Assembly: GCA_937949945.1 (NCBI GenBank)
Contig: CALFEQ010000006.1
Location: forward strand, 24,270 to 88,269
Reading direction: 5' to 3'
DNA length: 64,000 nucleotides
Source: an uncultured Myxococcales bacterium
Lineage (GTDB): Bacteria; Myxococcota_A; Polyangia; Polyangiales; Polyangiaceae
Below are positions 1 through 8,579 of the stretch, piece after piece (position 1 is the stretch's first letter; each line of letters begins with the position of its first letter). The position numbers and the translations under genes are program-made. Under the pieces are notes generated by a model that saw nothing but the letters and a program-made list of their open reading frames with translations, did no database searches and had not been told where the DNA came from.

Positions 1-851
<851 letters not shown>

Positions 852-1087
852 GTTCTGTCCACGCCCGAAGTGAAAGCCGCTCGATCACAGGCGTCTTCCA
901 GCTCGACACTATTCCTGAATCGCGAGCACGGTCAAGGCAGCCCATGTAGGCCGTCTTGCTCCGCAACGGACACCATGTAGTCGACCGTACGTCTCGATCC
1001 CATGGAGCCCACTCGCTTCGGGAGCGCGTCTGGAACGCGCATGACAGCGGCGGTCTTCCTGACGAATCTCTCGCGCGCGCGATCTTT

Positions 1088-2122
1088 TCAAGCCCCCGTT
1101 TGGAGGGTGCTCCGAGCTGCGCGATCGGCTGAGCTTGCTCGGGGAAGAAGCGCGCGGAGCGCCTCCTCCACGGAGGACGGGAGGGTGACGCCGGCTTCGA
1201 GGATGCCGAGCCTGCGTCCGAGCGGAAGGCCGCCGAGGTGGAGGGCGCACTTCTCCGTGGCGAGCCAGGCATCGACGGCGGCGCTCGAGAGGCGCGCACG
1301 GGCGCGCGCCGTCACGGGCCCGTGATCCGAGACGCTCACGATCTCCTCGAGCCGAGCGCCTTCGGCGCGAAGGGCTTCGACGAGCCGGTGCGGCCGGGCG
1401 ATCGCCGTGAAGAGCCCGAGCCGCCCCTCGCGGATCGAGGCGAGCGGAGCACGACGCGGCGCCTCGCCCGGGGTCGACCACCACACGGCGGAAGGACGCG
1501 CGTCGACCGGCACGACGTGATCGGCGCACGCGACGAGCGCGTCACGAGGCGCACGCAGATCGCCCGCGGGCGGCAGGCGCCCCGTGCCCCAGGGCCGCAC
1601 GGAGTCGACGGCGAGGATGGAGACTCGTCGCGACCCCGGCCGCGAGAGACGGAGCGGCCCGTCGATCACGACGACGTCGGGCGTGAGCCGCGCGGCGTGA
1701 TCGAGCGCGCTCTGCCGCGTCGGTCCGACGACGACGAACGCATCGACGTCCGCGAGCGCTCGCGCGCAGACGAGGGCCTCGTCGCCGACCTCCTCCAGCG
1801 ATCGCGCGTCTTCGTCGGCGGCGACCACGCGCGCCCGTCGGCACGTCGATCGATACGCATGCCCGACGAGCGCGACGCGCGCCCCCGCGTTCGCGAGAGA
1901 GCGCGCGCATGCGACGGCGACGCGCGTCTTGCCGGAGCCGCCGAGCGTCGCGCCGCCGACGCAGACGACGGCGATCCCGCGCGGCACGACACCAGGTCGC
2001 ACGATGCTGCGCGACGCGATGGCCGCCCACGCACGCGCGAGCCCTCGTCCGATGGGCCCGTCCCACCGACCGGTCTCGAGCGCGTCGGCCGCTGCACGAC
2101 GAAGCACGCCGCCACGGTACAC
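1088..2122 (-). CDS. lpxK: Tetraacyldisaccharide 4'-kinase
   Basis: Lipid A 4'-kinase: phosphorylates the 4'-position of the disaccharide-1-phosphate precursor at the inner membrane. The P-loop reads GGATLGGSGKT, and DGPLRLSRPG and WLATEKCALHL match the family's DDG and TTEKD regions in place. The frame can be extended to an ATG at 2176, but that puts the P-loop near residue 80, about 20 later than in E. coli LpxK. Starting at the GTG at 2120-2122 (344 aa) restores the usual spacing and removes overlap with the control region of the divergent gene at 2185, so I prefer it. Codon use is typical of the neighbours. The other lipid A genes are not in the window, so it is a lone member. Inner-membrane association is expected from the family; the N-terminal hydrophobic anchor is weak here. 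Confidence 0.87.
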   Translation of the reverse strand: MYRGGVLRRAAADALETGRWDGPIGRGLARAWAAIASRSIVRPGVVPRGIAVVCVGGATLGGSGKTRVAVACARSLANAGARVALVGHAYRSTCRRARVVAADEDARSLEEVGDEALVCARALADVDAFVVVGPTRQSALDHAARLTPDVVVIDGPLRLSRPGSRRVSILAVDSVRPWGTGRLPPAGDLRAPRDALVACADHVVPVDARPSAVWWSTPGEAPRRAPLASIREGRLGLFTAIARPHRLVEALRAEGARLEEIVSVSDHGPVTARARARLSSAAVDAWLATEKCALHLGGLPLGRRLGILEAGVTLPSSVEEALRALLPRASSADRAARSTLQTGA

Positions 2123-2170
2123 GCCCTTCGCAGGAGCGCGGTAGCGCCTTCGCCGTCCGGCCCCGCGGTG

Positions 2171-2176
2171 TACCAT
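2171..2176 (+). promoter_or_regulatory. -10-like TACCAT, 8 nt before aldo/keto reductase ATG
   Basis: TACCAT ends 8 nt before the ATG at 2185, and no Shine-Dalgarno lies between. If it is the -10 element, transcription starts at or next to the A of the ATG, giving a leaderless message. The same arrangement recurs across the window. Confidence 0.4.
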
Positions 2177-2184
2177 CGCTCGCG

Positions 2185-3156
2185 ATGGAGTACGTGCACC
2201 TCGGAAGGACGGGCCTCAAGGTCAGCCGCCTCTGCCTCGGGACGATGAACTTCGGTCCGCAGACGAGCGAGCCCGACTCGTTCGCGATCATGGACCGAGC
2301 CCTCGACATGGGGATCAACTTCTTCGACACCGCGAACGTCTACGGCTGGAAGAAGGGCGAGGGCTGGACCGAGCAGATCATCGGCCGCTGGCTCGCTCAG
2401 GGCGGCGGTCGCCGCGAGAAGGTCGTCCTCGCCACGAAGGTGTACGGGACGATGGGCGACTGGCCGAACCAGTCCCGCCTCTCGGCGCTCCACATCATCC
2501 GCGCCTGCGAGGACTCGCTCCGCCGGCTGAAGACGGACGTGATCGACCTCTACCAGATGCACCACATCGACCGGAACACGCCGTGGGACGAGATCTGGCA
2601 GGCGATGGAGACGCTCGTCCGTCAGGGCAAGGTCATCTACGTCGGCTCGTCGAACTTCGCCGGCTGGCACATCGCGCAGGCTTGCGAGAAGGCGCGCGCG
2701 CGAAACTTCCTCGGGCTCGTCTCCGAGCAGAGCCTCTACAACCTCATCGATCGGACGATCGAGCTCGAGGTGATCCCCGCGTGCAAGGAGTACGGCCTCG
2801 GCCTGATCCCGTGGAGCCCGCTCAAGGGAGGCGTGCTCGGCGGCGTCCTCAAGAAGGCCGCGGAGGGCCGCCGCTCGAGCGACCTCGCGCAGAAGGCGAT
2901 CGCGAAGCATGGCCAGGCCCTCGAGAAGTACGAGGCGCTCTGCGATCGCATCGGTGTCCCTCCGGGAGAGGTGGCGCTCGCGTGGCTGCTCGCGCAGCCG
3001 GTCGTCACGGCGCCGATCGTCGGGCCGCGCACGATGGAGCAGCTCGAGGCCGCACGGAAGGCGCTCGATCGCAAGCTGGACGAGGCGACGCTGAAGGAGC
3101 TCGACACGCTGTTCCCGGGGCCCGGAGGCGCAGCGCCGGAGGCCTACGCTTGGTGA
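2185..3156 (+). CDS. Aldo/keto reductase
   Basis: NADPH-dependent oxidoreductase of the AKR superfamily, 323 aa (normal length). It opens with the family signature EYVHLGRTGLKVSRLCLGTM. The catalytic tetrad can be placed: D in FFDTANVYG, the Y of the same motif, K in LATKVYG, and H in YQMHHID. The cofactor-binding end is VGPRTMEQLEAA. It resembles the YajO/Tas type that acts on aldehydes or sugars; the substrate cannot be read from sequence. The start at 2185 gives the canonical N-terminus. It is divergent from lpxK and is followed after 31 bp by an unrelated exported protein, so it is probably a single-gene unit. No signal peptide is present, so it is cytoplasmic. Confidence 0.93.
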   Translation: MEYVHLGRTGLKVSRLCLGTMNFGPQTSEPDSFAIMDRALDMGINFFDTANVYGWKKGEGWTEQIIGRWLAQGGGRREKVVLATKVYGTMGDWPNQSRLSALHIIRACEDSLRRLKTDVIDLYQMHHIDRNTPWDEIWQAMETLVRQGKVIYVGSSNFAGWHIAQACEKARARNFLGLVSEQSLYNLIDRTIELEVIPACKEYGLGLIPWSPLKGGVLGGVLKKAAEGRRSSDLAQKAIAKHGQALEKYEALCDRIGVPPGEVALAWLLAQPVVTAPIVGPRTMEQLEAARKALDRKLDEATLKELDTLFPGPGGAAPEAYAW

Positions 3157-3187
3157 CGCTCTCTCCCGTTGCGGTAAGCTCCGAGAC

Positions 3188-4546
3188 GTGAGCTTCTCCT
3201 CCAGGGTCGTCGGCATCTCCTGCGGGCTCGCTGTCGCGACGGCGTCGATGACGGCGCACGCGAACAGCCGGTATCCGGAGTCGAATCACATCGTCTTCGC
3301 CCCGCACGATCCGAACCTCCTCATCGTCCGCGTGACGTTCGGCCTGCTCGTCTCGCACGACCGAGGCAAGACGTTCGACTGGGTCTGCGAGGAGTCGATC
3401 GGGTTCAGCGGTATCGAGGACCCGATGTACACGGTGACGCCCTCGAACACGTACTTCGGCACGACGTTCCAGGGCCTCACGATCACGCGTGACAACGCCT
3501 GCAACTGGGCCTTCGTCGAGGGCGACCTGACGAACCAGGTCTTCATCGACCTCACGACGAACCCGAACGACCGAGCGAACATCGTCGTCTTCGCCTCGTC
3601 CTACGACCGCCAAGACGAGCAGGGGAAAATCCTCTTCACGAGCAAGCTCTGGGAGACGAAGGACGAGGGCCAGACCTTCCAACAGCTCGGTGACGCGCTC
3701 GATCCCGCGCTGCTCGGCCACACGCTCGACCTGACCAAGACCGATCCGAACCGGATCTACCTCACCGCGGTGAGGGACCCCGGAGTCCAGCCGAAGGCCT
3801 ACCTCCTCCTGTCGAGAGACCGCGGCCAGACCTGGGAAGAGCAGGAGATACCGCTCGAGGACACCGAGCGCGCGCTCTACATCGCGGCGGTCGACCCGAA
3901 CGACGCCGAGCGCGTCTACATCCGCACGTACAACTCCGTGGACAAGCCGACGCGCTTGCTCCTGCGCGAGGCTCCGGACGGCGGCCCGCCCACCATCCGA
4001 ACGATCTTCAGCGCGAAGGCCGCTCTCACCGGCTTCGCGCTCACGCCCGACGGCAGCAAGGTGTTCGTCGGCGGCCCGAAGGACGGCATCTGGCTCGCGA
4101 ACACGACGGATTTCCACTTCCAGCAGCGCTCGAACATCGAGATCCAGTGCCTCGCGGTCGCAGAAGACGGCCTCTGGGCGTGCTCGAACGAGCAGCAGGG
4201 GTTCATCGTCGGCCGCTCGACGGACGAAGGCGCCACCTTCGAGCCGCTGCTCCACTTCTGCGACATCCGCGGGCCGCTCGAGTGCGCTCCCGGATCCACG
4301 ACGAACGACCGTTGCACCCAGCGCTGGCCGGTCCAGAAGGCCGCGCTCGGGTGCGGACCTGCGCCGAACAGCAGCTCGGGCGGCGCGCCCTTCGACGCGG
4401 GCGGCGACTTCACGGAGGACCCCAAAGGCGGCTCGTCCTCGAGCGGGTGCGGTTGCAGCACCGCACCGGCCGGCACCTGGGGCGCCTTCGTCGCGGTGAT
4501 CGGCGGCGCCCTCGCGCTGCTCCGCCGCGCGCGGCGCAAGCGCTGA
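3188..4546 (+). CDS. BNR/sortilin-like propeller protein with MYXO-CTERM tail
   Basis: Exported surface protein of 452 aa with no assigned enzyme activity. An N-terminal signal peptide is followed by repeated Asp-box-like strands (SHDRGKTF, TKDEGQTF, SRDRGQTW, STDEGATF), the mark of a beta-propeller of the BNR/VPS10 type. The C-terminus has a Ser/Gly linker, the motif SSSSGCGCS, a hydrophobic stretch (AFVAVIGGALALL) and RRARRKR: the three parts of a MYXO-CTERM sorting signal. In myxobacteria this signal is thought to be processed by a dedicated rhomboid-like sortase and to anchor the protein at the outer surface. The start is GTG at 3188. Sialidase-type catalytic Arg and Tyr residues are not evident, so a binding or scaffold role is more likely (inference). 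Confidence 0.85.
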   Translation: MSFSSRVVGISCGLAVATASMTAHANSRYPESNHIVFAPHDPNLLIVRVTFGLLVSHDRGKTFDWVCEESIGFSGIEDPMYTVTPSNTYFGTTFQGLTITRDNACNWAFVEGDLTNQVFIDLTTNPNDRANIVVFASSYDRQDEQGKILFTSKLWETKDEGQTFQQLGDALDPALLGHTLDLTKTDPNRIYLTAVRDPGVQPKAYLLLSRDRGQTWEEQEIPLEDTERALYIAAVDPNDAERVYIRTYNSVDKPTRLLLREAPDGGPPTIRTIFSAKAALTGFALTPDGSKVFVGGPKDGIWLANTTDFHFQQRSNIEIQCLAVAEDGLWACSNEQQGFIVGRSTDEGATFEPLLHFCDIRGPLECAPGSTTNDRCTQRWPVQKAALGCGPAPNSSSGGAPFDAGGDFTEDPKGGSSSSGCGCSTAPAGTWGAFVAVIGGALALLRRARRKR

Positions 4547-4587
4547 CGAGCGCCGACGCGCAGCCGGACGCCGAACGACCTCGCGTC

Positions 4588-4908
4588 TCAGGACCCGCCG
4601 TCGCTCCCGGCGTCGTCGTTTGCGCCGTCTGCACCGGCGTCACTGTCGCCGGAAGAGCCGGAAGCGCCAGAAGAGCCCGAGCTGCCCGAAGAGCTGGCCC
4701 CCGTAGAGCCCGAAGACCCACCACCGCCGCCGTACGAGCCGGAGCTGCCGTCCCGCGATGGCTCCTCCGACTCGTCCGTTCCAGGGCCGGGCGGAAGCGG
4801 CTGCGGATTCAAGCTCGTGTCCGGCTCGCTCTCGACCGAGCATCCCACGCCGAGAGCGAACGCTCCCGCGAGGAACAGAACGATGCCGATCGCGTGTGTC
4901 AGCCGCAT
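4588..4908 (-). CDS. Small Ser/Gly-rich lipoprotein
   Basis: A 106-aa predicted lipoprotein of unknown function. The N-terminus MRLTHAIGIVLFLAGAFA leads to a lipobox-like ALGVGC, so Cys23 would be lipidated. The rest is low complexity: a Pro-rich stretch, then Ser/Gly repeats (SGSSGSSGASGSSG) and an Asp-rich end. I chose the ATG at 4908 because it starts directly at the signal peptide; a longer in-frame extension upstream reads through a heptamer-repeat tract and is unlikely to be translated. It converges with the MYXO-CTERM gene, with 41 bp between stops. Such linkers usually space a domain from the membrane, but no domain follows here. Confidence 0.7.
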   Translation of the reverse strand: MRLTHAIGIVLFLAGAFALGVGCSVESEPDTSLNPQPLPPGPGTDESEEPSRDGSSGSYGGGGGSSGSTGASSSGSSGSSGASGSSGDSDAGADGANDDAGSDGGS

Positions 4909-5034
4909 CGATGACCTGCCTTCCATCTCAGCAATGCTCGTTCCGAAGCGCAACCACGCGGAAATCCATCGGTTGGCAGCTTCGGCGCGAGGCCGAGATG
5001 TGCCGGAGTGAGCCAGCGAGGCACAAGGGGTGGA

Positions 5035-5057
5035 GGCTCCGGGCTCCAGGCTCCAGG
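5035..5057. repeat. GGNNNNA heptamer tract (GGCTCCG-GGCTCCA-GGCTCCA)
   Basis: Three perfect-phase heptamers followed by GG, between the 4588-4908 lipoprotein and the E2 gene. A weaker 7-bp-periodic tract (minus strand GGTCTGA, GGACTCA, GTCTTCA) spans 5130-5151 and overlaps the E2 stop codon. Both belong to the dispersed intergenic family described in the findings. Confidence 0.8.
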
Positions 5058-5144
5058 CCGGCACACGCGCCGCGACGGCGCGCCTCGCCCCGGCGGCACG
5101 CCCTCATCAGCGGGCCTCGGCCGCCGATGCTGAAGACTGAGTCC

Positions 5145-6452
5145 TCAGACCTCGAACTCCGCCTTCTCCAGGATCTCGCGCACGCGCCACAAGAACGTGT
5201 TCGCGGCGACGCCGTCGACGATCCGGTGGTCGTAGCTGAGGGCCATGTACATGACCGGGTGAATCGCGATCTGATCGTCGCCGTTCGGGCCCTCGACCAC
5301 GACGACGCGCTTCTTGATCTCGCCCATGCGGAGGATGCCGACGTTGGGCTGGTTGATGATCGCCGCGCCGAAGAGGTTGCCCTTGAGGCCCGGGTTCGAG
5401 ACGCTGAACGTCGCGCCGGAGAGATCGTCGATGGTGATCTTGCCGCTGCGCGCACGCGAGGCGAGGTCGTCGATCGCCCGCACGATGCCGCGCACGCCGA
5501 GCTCGTCGGCGCGGCGCACGACCGGGACGACGAGCCCCTCCGGCGAGTCGACCGCGACGCCGATGTTGATGTCCCGCTGGATCACGTACGCGTCGTCGAG
5601 GACGCGCGCGTTCATCGTCGGGTTCTCGCGCAGCGCCCTCGCGACCGCGACCGTGACGAAGGCGAGCATCGTCAGGCTCATGCCCTCCTTCTTGTAGCGG
5701 TCCTTGTGCGCCTCACGCAGGCGCGACGCGGCGTGAAGATCGACCTCGGCCACGGTCACCACGTGGGGCGAGACGAGCTTCGAGTAGACCATGTGATCGG
5801 CGGTGATGCGCCGACGCCGCGTGAACGGGACGACCTTGTCGCCGGGCTTCTCGCGATACGGCGGGACCTTGAACGATCCGAAGCCGACGCCGGGGACCGG
5901 AGGCACGAACCCTCCGCCCTGATTGATCATCTGCGCGAGCGCCTGCGCGTCGCCGCTGCGCGAGGGCAGGCTGGCAGCCACCGGTGCTTCGGCGCGCGCC
6001 GACGTATCGTTCCCCGCGGCGCGCAGCACGTCGTCGCGCGTGATGCGCCCGTGCTCGCCCGAGCCGCGCACCTCACGGAGATCGACGCCCTGCTCGAGCG
6101 CAGCACGCCGCGTCGAAGGCGTGGCCAGCGGCCTGTGTGCCTGCTCACGGGGAGGAGCGGTCGGCTCGGGCGCCGGCGCGGCGGCGGAGGGCGCGACCGC
6201 GGGCGCGGCTCCGGCCCCGCTCGGGTCGATCTGGAGGATCACGGACTTGACCGGAACGACGTCGCCCTCCTTCGCCAGGAGCTTCACGACGCGACCGGCC
6301 GCCGGAGCGGGCAGCTCACTGTCGGCCTTGTCGGTCGCGATCTCCGCGACGGCCTGGTCCTTCACGACGACGTCGCCCTCTTTGACGAGCCACTTCGTGA
6401 TCGTCCCTTCCGTCACGCTCTCACCAAGCTGAGGCACCGTTACGTCGATCAT
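5145..6452 (-). CDS. 2-oxoacid dehydrogenase E2 (dihydrolipoyl acyltransferase)
   Basis: Core acyltransferase of a pyruvate or branched-chain 2-oxoacid dehydrogenase complex, 435 aa. One lipoyl domain occupies residues 1-78, with the lipoylated Lys in ATDKADSELPAP. A Pro/Ala linker follows, then a peripheral-subunit-binding domain at about 108-150 (ATPSTRRAALEQGVDL, HGRITRDDV). The catalytic domain ends with SYDHRIVDG, which supplies the active-site His and Asp. A single lipoyl domain suggests the BCKDH or simple PDH type. No E1 or E3 gene is adjacent; the fused E1 at 21.3 kb is the likely partner. On the minus strand TAGGTT (6467-6462) sits 9 nt before the ATG with no Shine-Dalgarno, consistent with a leaderless message. 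Confidence 0.95.
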   Translation of the reverse strand: MIDVTVPQLGESVTEGTITKWLVKEGDVVVKDQAVAEIATDKADSELPAPAAGRVVKLLAKEGDVVPVKSVILQIDPSGAGAAPAVAPSAAAPAPEPTAPPREQAHRPLATPSTRRAALEQGVDLREVRGSGEHGRITRDDVLRAAGNDTSARAEAPVAASLPSRSGDAQALAQMINQGGGFVPPVPGVGFGSFKVPPYREKPGDKVVPFTRRRRITADHMVYSKLVSPHVVTVAEVDLHAASRLREAHKDRYKKEGMSLTMLAFVTVAVARALRENPTMNARVLDDAYVIQRDINIGVAVDSPEGLVVPVVRRADELGVRGIVRAIDDLASRARSGKITIDDLSGATFSVSNPGLKGNLFGAAIINQPNVGILRMGEIKKRVVVVEGPNGDDQIAIHPVMYMALSYDHRIVDGVAANTFLWRVREILEKAEFEV

Positions 6453-6539
6453 TTCGCCGCCAACCTACCCCACGCACGGGTCACTCCGCAACGCGCTGGA
6501 GTTTTCCCGTATCGGAGCCATCTCGACCGCATGGAATAG

Positions 6540-7178
6540 GGCTCGGCGGCGCGAAGGCCAGGGCCCCGTCACAGTCGAGGCCCCTCCCACGACACCGCTT
6601 CGAAGCTCGGCACGTCACCCACGGCGGACGGGCGCACGGCCTCGCTCGAGTCGGTCGACGTATGGGTCGACCGGAAGACGCGCGGAGTCCGCGTCGCGGC
6701 GAAGGCCACCCTCCCGCTCCGGCAGATCGCGACGAGCCTGGGAGGCGTCCGCGTCTTCGCAGCGCGGGACGAAGGCGCGGACGGACGGCGGTTCGTGCAC
6801 TTCGTCGTCGCGCCCCCGAACGATACGCCGATCAACGTGCTCGAGGCGACGTCCGTGGCGTCGAGCTTCGGCGCGGAGTCGAGCATGTGCGGCCATCATC
6901 GCCTCGCCGTACCGGTCACACGAGACGGGGAAATGGCCGTCCTGCAGCTCCCGGACGTCCTTCCGGACCTCCCGCCTGGACAGCCGTCCCCCATCAGGCC
7001 TCCGCCTCCGCCATCCCCGGGCCATTCGTTCCAGGACTTCCGCGCGCGGACGATTCACGTTCAGGTCAGCGTCAGCCAGACGTCACGGGACGAGGAGCCC
7101 GTGTTGGCGATGAGCATGGCGTGGGCCAGCCTCGATTGGTTCCTACGGGTCGGAGACGCGGCGCTGCCGCCGCCATAG
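6540..7178 (+). pseudogene. Start-less gene remnant of unknown function
   Basis: A 212-codon frame that looks coding but has no plausible start. It opens right after the TAG at 6537-6539 and runs to the TAG at 7176-7178 with strong GC3, like neighbouring genes. The translation looks like a normal protein (VDVWVDRKTRGVRVAAK, LRQIATSLGGVRVFAARD, RFVHFVVAPPND, HVQVSVSQTS). No ATG, GTG or TTG occurs in frame before the GTG at 6789, far inside the protein-like part. It is therefore probably a gene that lost its 5' end, or one frameshifted near 6540. The next gene, rsmB, converges on it. I do not recognise the family. Less likely, translation starts at GTG 6789 and gives a 129-aa protein. Confidence 0.5.
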
Positions 7179-7192
7179 GTGGCGACGAGCGC

Positions 7193-8533
7193 TCAGCGAC
7201 GGCGCACGAGCGAGGCGACGAAGTAGCCGTCGGTGCCGTGCTCGTGCGGGAGCAGCCGAAGCGAGGCGCCGCCGGCGCCGGCGATCGCGATCGCCGGCGG
7301 CGCGTCGAACGGCGCCGGATCGAGGCCGAGCGCTTCCGCGCTCGCGATCACCTCCTCGGCCTCCTCTCGAAGGACGCTGCACACCGCGTAGACGACGCGC
7401 CCTCCCGGGCGGACGAGCGTCGCTGCGCGAGCGAGGATCGCGCGCTGCAGCTCGGCGAGCTCCGAGAGGTCGGCGCCGACGCGACGGACGAGGAGCTCGG
7501 GCCTCCGGCGCAGCGTGCCGGTCCCCGAGCACGGCGCATCGACGAGGACGCGATCGTACTTGCCGGCCTCCTCCGCCGCCTCGCCGAGGCCCTGCGACCA
7601 GTCCACGGCGAAGCGCTTCCGCGGACGCTGGCGGATCCGTTCGAGCTCGTGCGCGAGCCGATCGAGCTTCTTCGGGTGGACGTCCGCCACGTCGACGGCG
7701 CCGGCGTCGCCGACGGCACGTGCGAGGAGCCCGGTCTTGTTGCCTCGCCCCGCGCACGCGTCGAGCACGATCTCTCCGGGACGCGCGCCGAGCGCGAGCG
7801 CGACGAGCTGCGAGCCCTCCTCTTGTGGAGTCCACGCGCCCTCGTCGTAGCCCGGCAAGGCGACCAGCTTCCCCGCGCCGCGCGCGACGATCGCGTGAGG
7901 CGACACGCGCCCTCGCTCGAACGTCGCGCTCGGGCGGGCCTCGCGCAGCCGCGCGATCCACTCGTCGCGTCGCGCGGGCTCCTCGACGCGCAGGCCGAGC
8001 GGCGGCGCACCTTCGTTCGCGCCGACCAGCGCGACGGCGCCGTCCTCGCCGACGGCACGCACGATCGCATCGCGCAGCGCGGGATCCATCGACGTCACCG
8101 CGGCTCGCGCGAGCTCCTCCTGCGTCGGACGCGGCTCCGACGCGAGCTTGCGGAGGACGGCGTTGGCGAAGCCGGCGACGTGCTGCCCGCGCGCGGCGCG
8201 GACGGCACCGACCGCCTCGCTCACCGCGGCGAACGCGGGGACGCGCGTGAGCACGAAGATCTGGTAGGCGGCGACGGCGACGTGCGCGCGCACGATGGGG
8301 TCGAGCTTGTCGATGCCGCGCTTGGCGTGACGCCCGACGCGCTCCTCGAGCCAACGGAGATACCGTAGGGTCCCGTAGACGAGCTCGGTCGCGAGCGCCC
8401 GGTCACGCGGCTCGAGCTGCACCGCGCGATCGAGCTCCGCGTCGAGCGCGGCCGCGGCGAACGCTCCCTCCGCGACGACACGCGCGACCACGGTCGCGGC
8501 CACGCTTCGTGCGGTGGGTGCCGAGATGGACAT
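7193..8533 (-). CDS. rsmB: 16S rRNA (cytosine-967 C5)-methyltransferase
   Basis: Uses S-adenosylmethionine to methylate C967 of 16S rRNA. The 446-aa protein has the RsmB layout: an all-helical NusB-like RNA-binding domain at about 1-140 (ELVYGTLRYLRWLEE), then a Rossmann methyltransferase domain. SAM motif I is VLDACAGRGNKT; motif IV, DAPCSGTGTLRRRPE, carries the product-release Cys; motif VI, YAVCSVLREE, carries the nucleophilic Cys. It is full length. In many bacteria rsmB follows fmt and def; here it stands alone on the minus strand, downstream of the IPT lipoprotein gene. TAGGCG lies 7 nt before the ATG, and no ribosome binding site is visible. Confidence 0.95.
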   Translation of the reverse strand: MSISAPTARSVAATVVARVVAEGAFAAAALDAELDRAVQLEPRDRALATELVYGTLRYLRWLEERVGRHAKRGIDKLDPIVRAHVAVAAYQIFVLTRVPAFAAVSEAVGAVRAARGQHVAGFANAVLRKLASEPRPTQEELARAAVTSMDPALRDAIVRAVGEDGAVALVGANEGAPPLGLRVEEPARRDEWIARLREARPSATFERGRVSPHAIVARGAGKLVALPGYDEGAWTPQEEGSQLVALALGARPGEIVLDACAGRGNKTGLLARAVGDAGAVDVADVHPKKLDRLAHELERIRQRPRKRFAVDWSQGLGEAAEEAGKYDRVLVDAPCSGTGTLRRRPELLVRRVGADLSELAELQRAILARAATLVRPGGRVVYAVCSVLREEAEEVIASAEALGLDPAPFDAPPAIAIAGAGGASLRLLPHEHGTDGYFVASLVRRR

Positions 8534-8579
8534 GCCGCGACGCCTAGCACGCCTCGCGGCGCGATGGGCAGCGCGACGC

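Noticed and set aside
3188..4546. Secreted sialidase
   Set aside because: Asp-boxes are present but the catalytic Arg triad and FRIP motif are not visible, so only the propeller fold is claimed.
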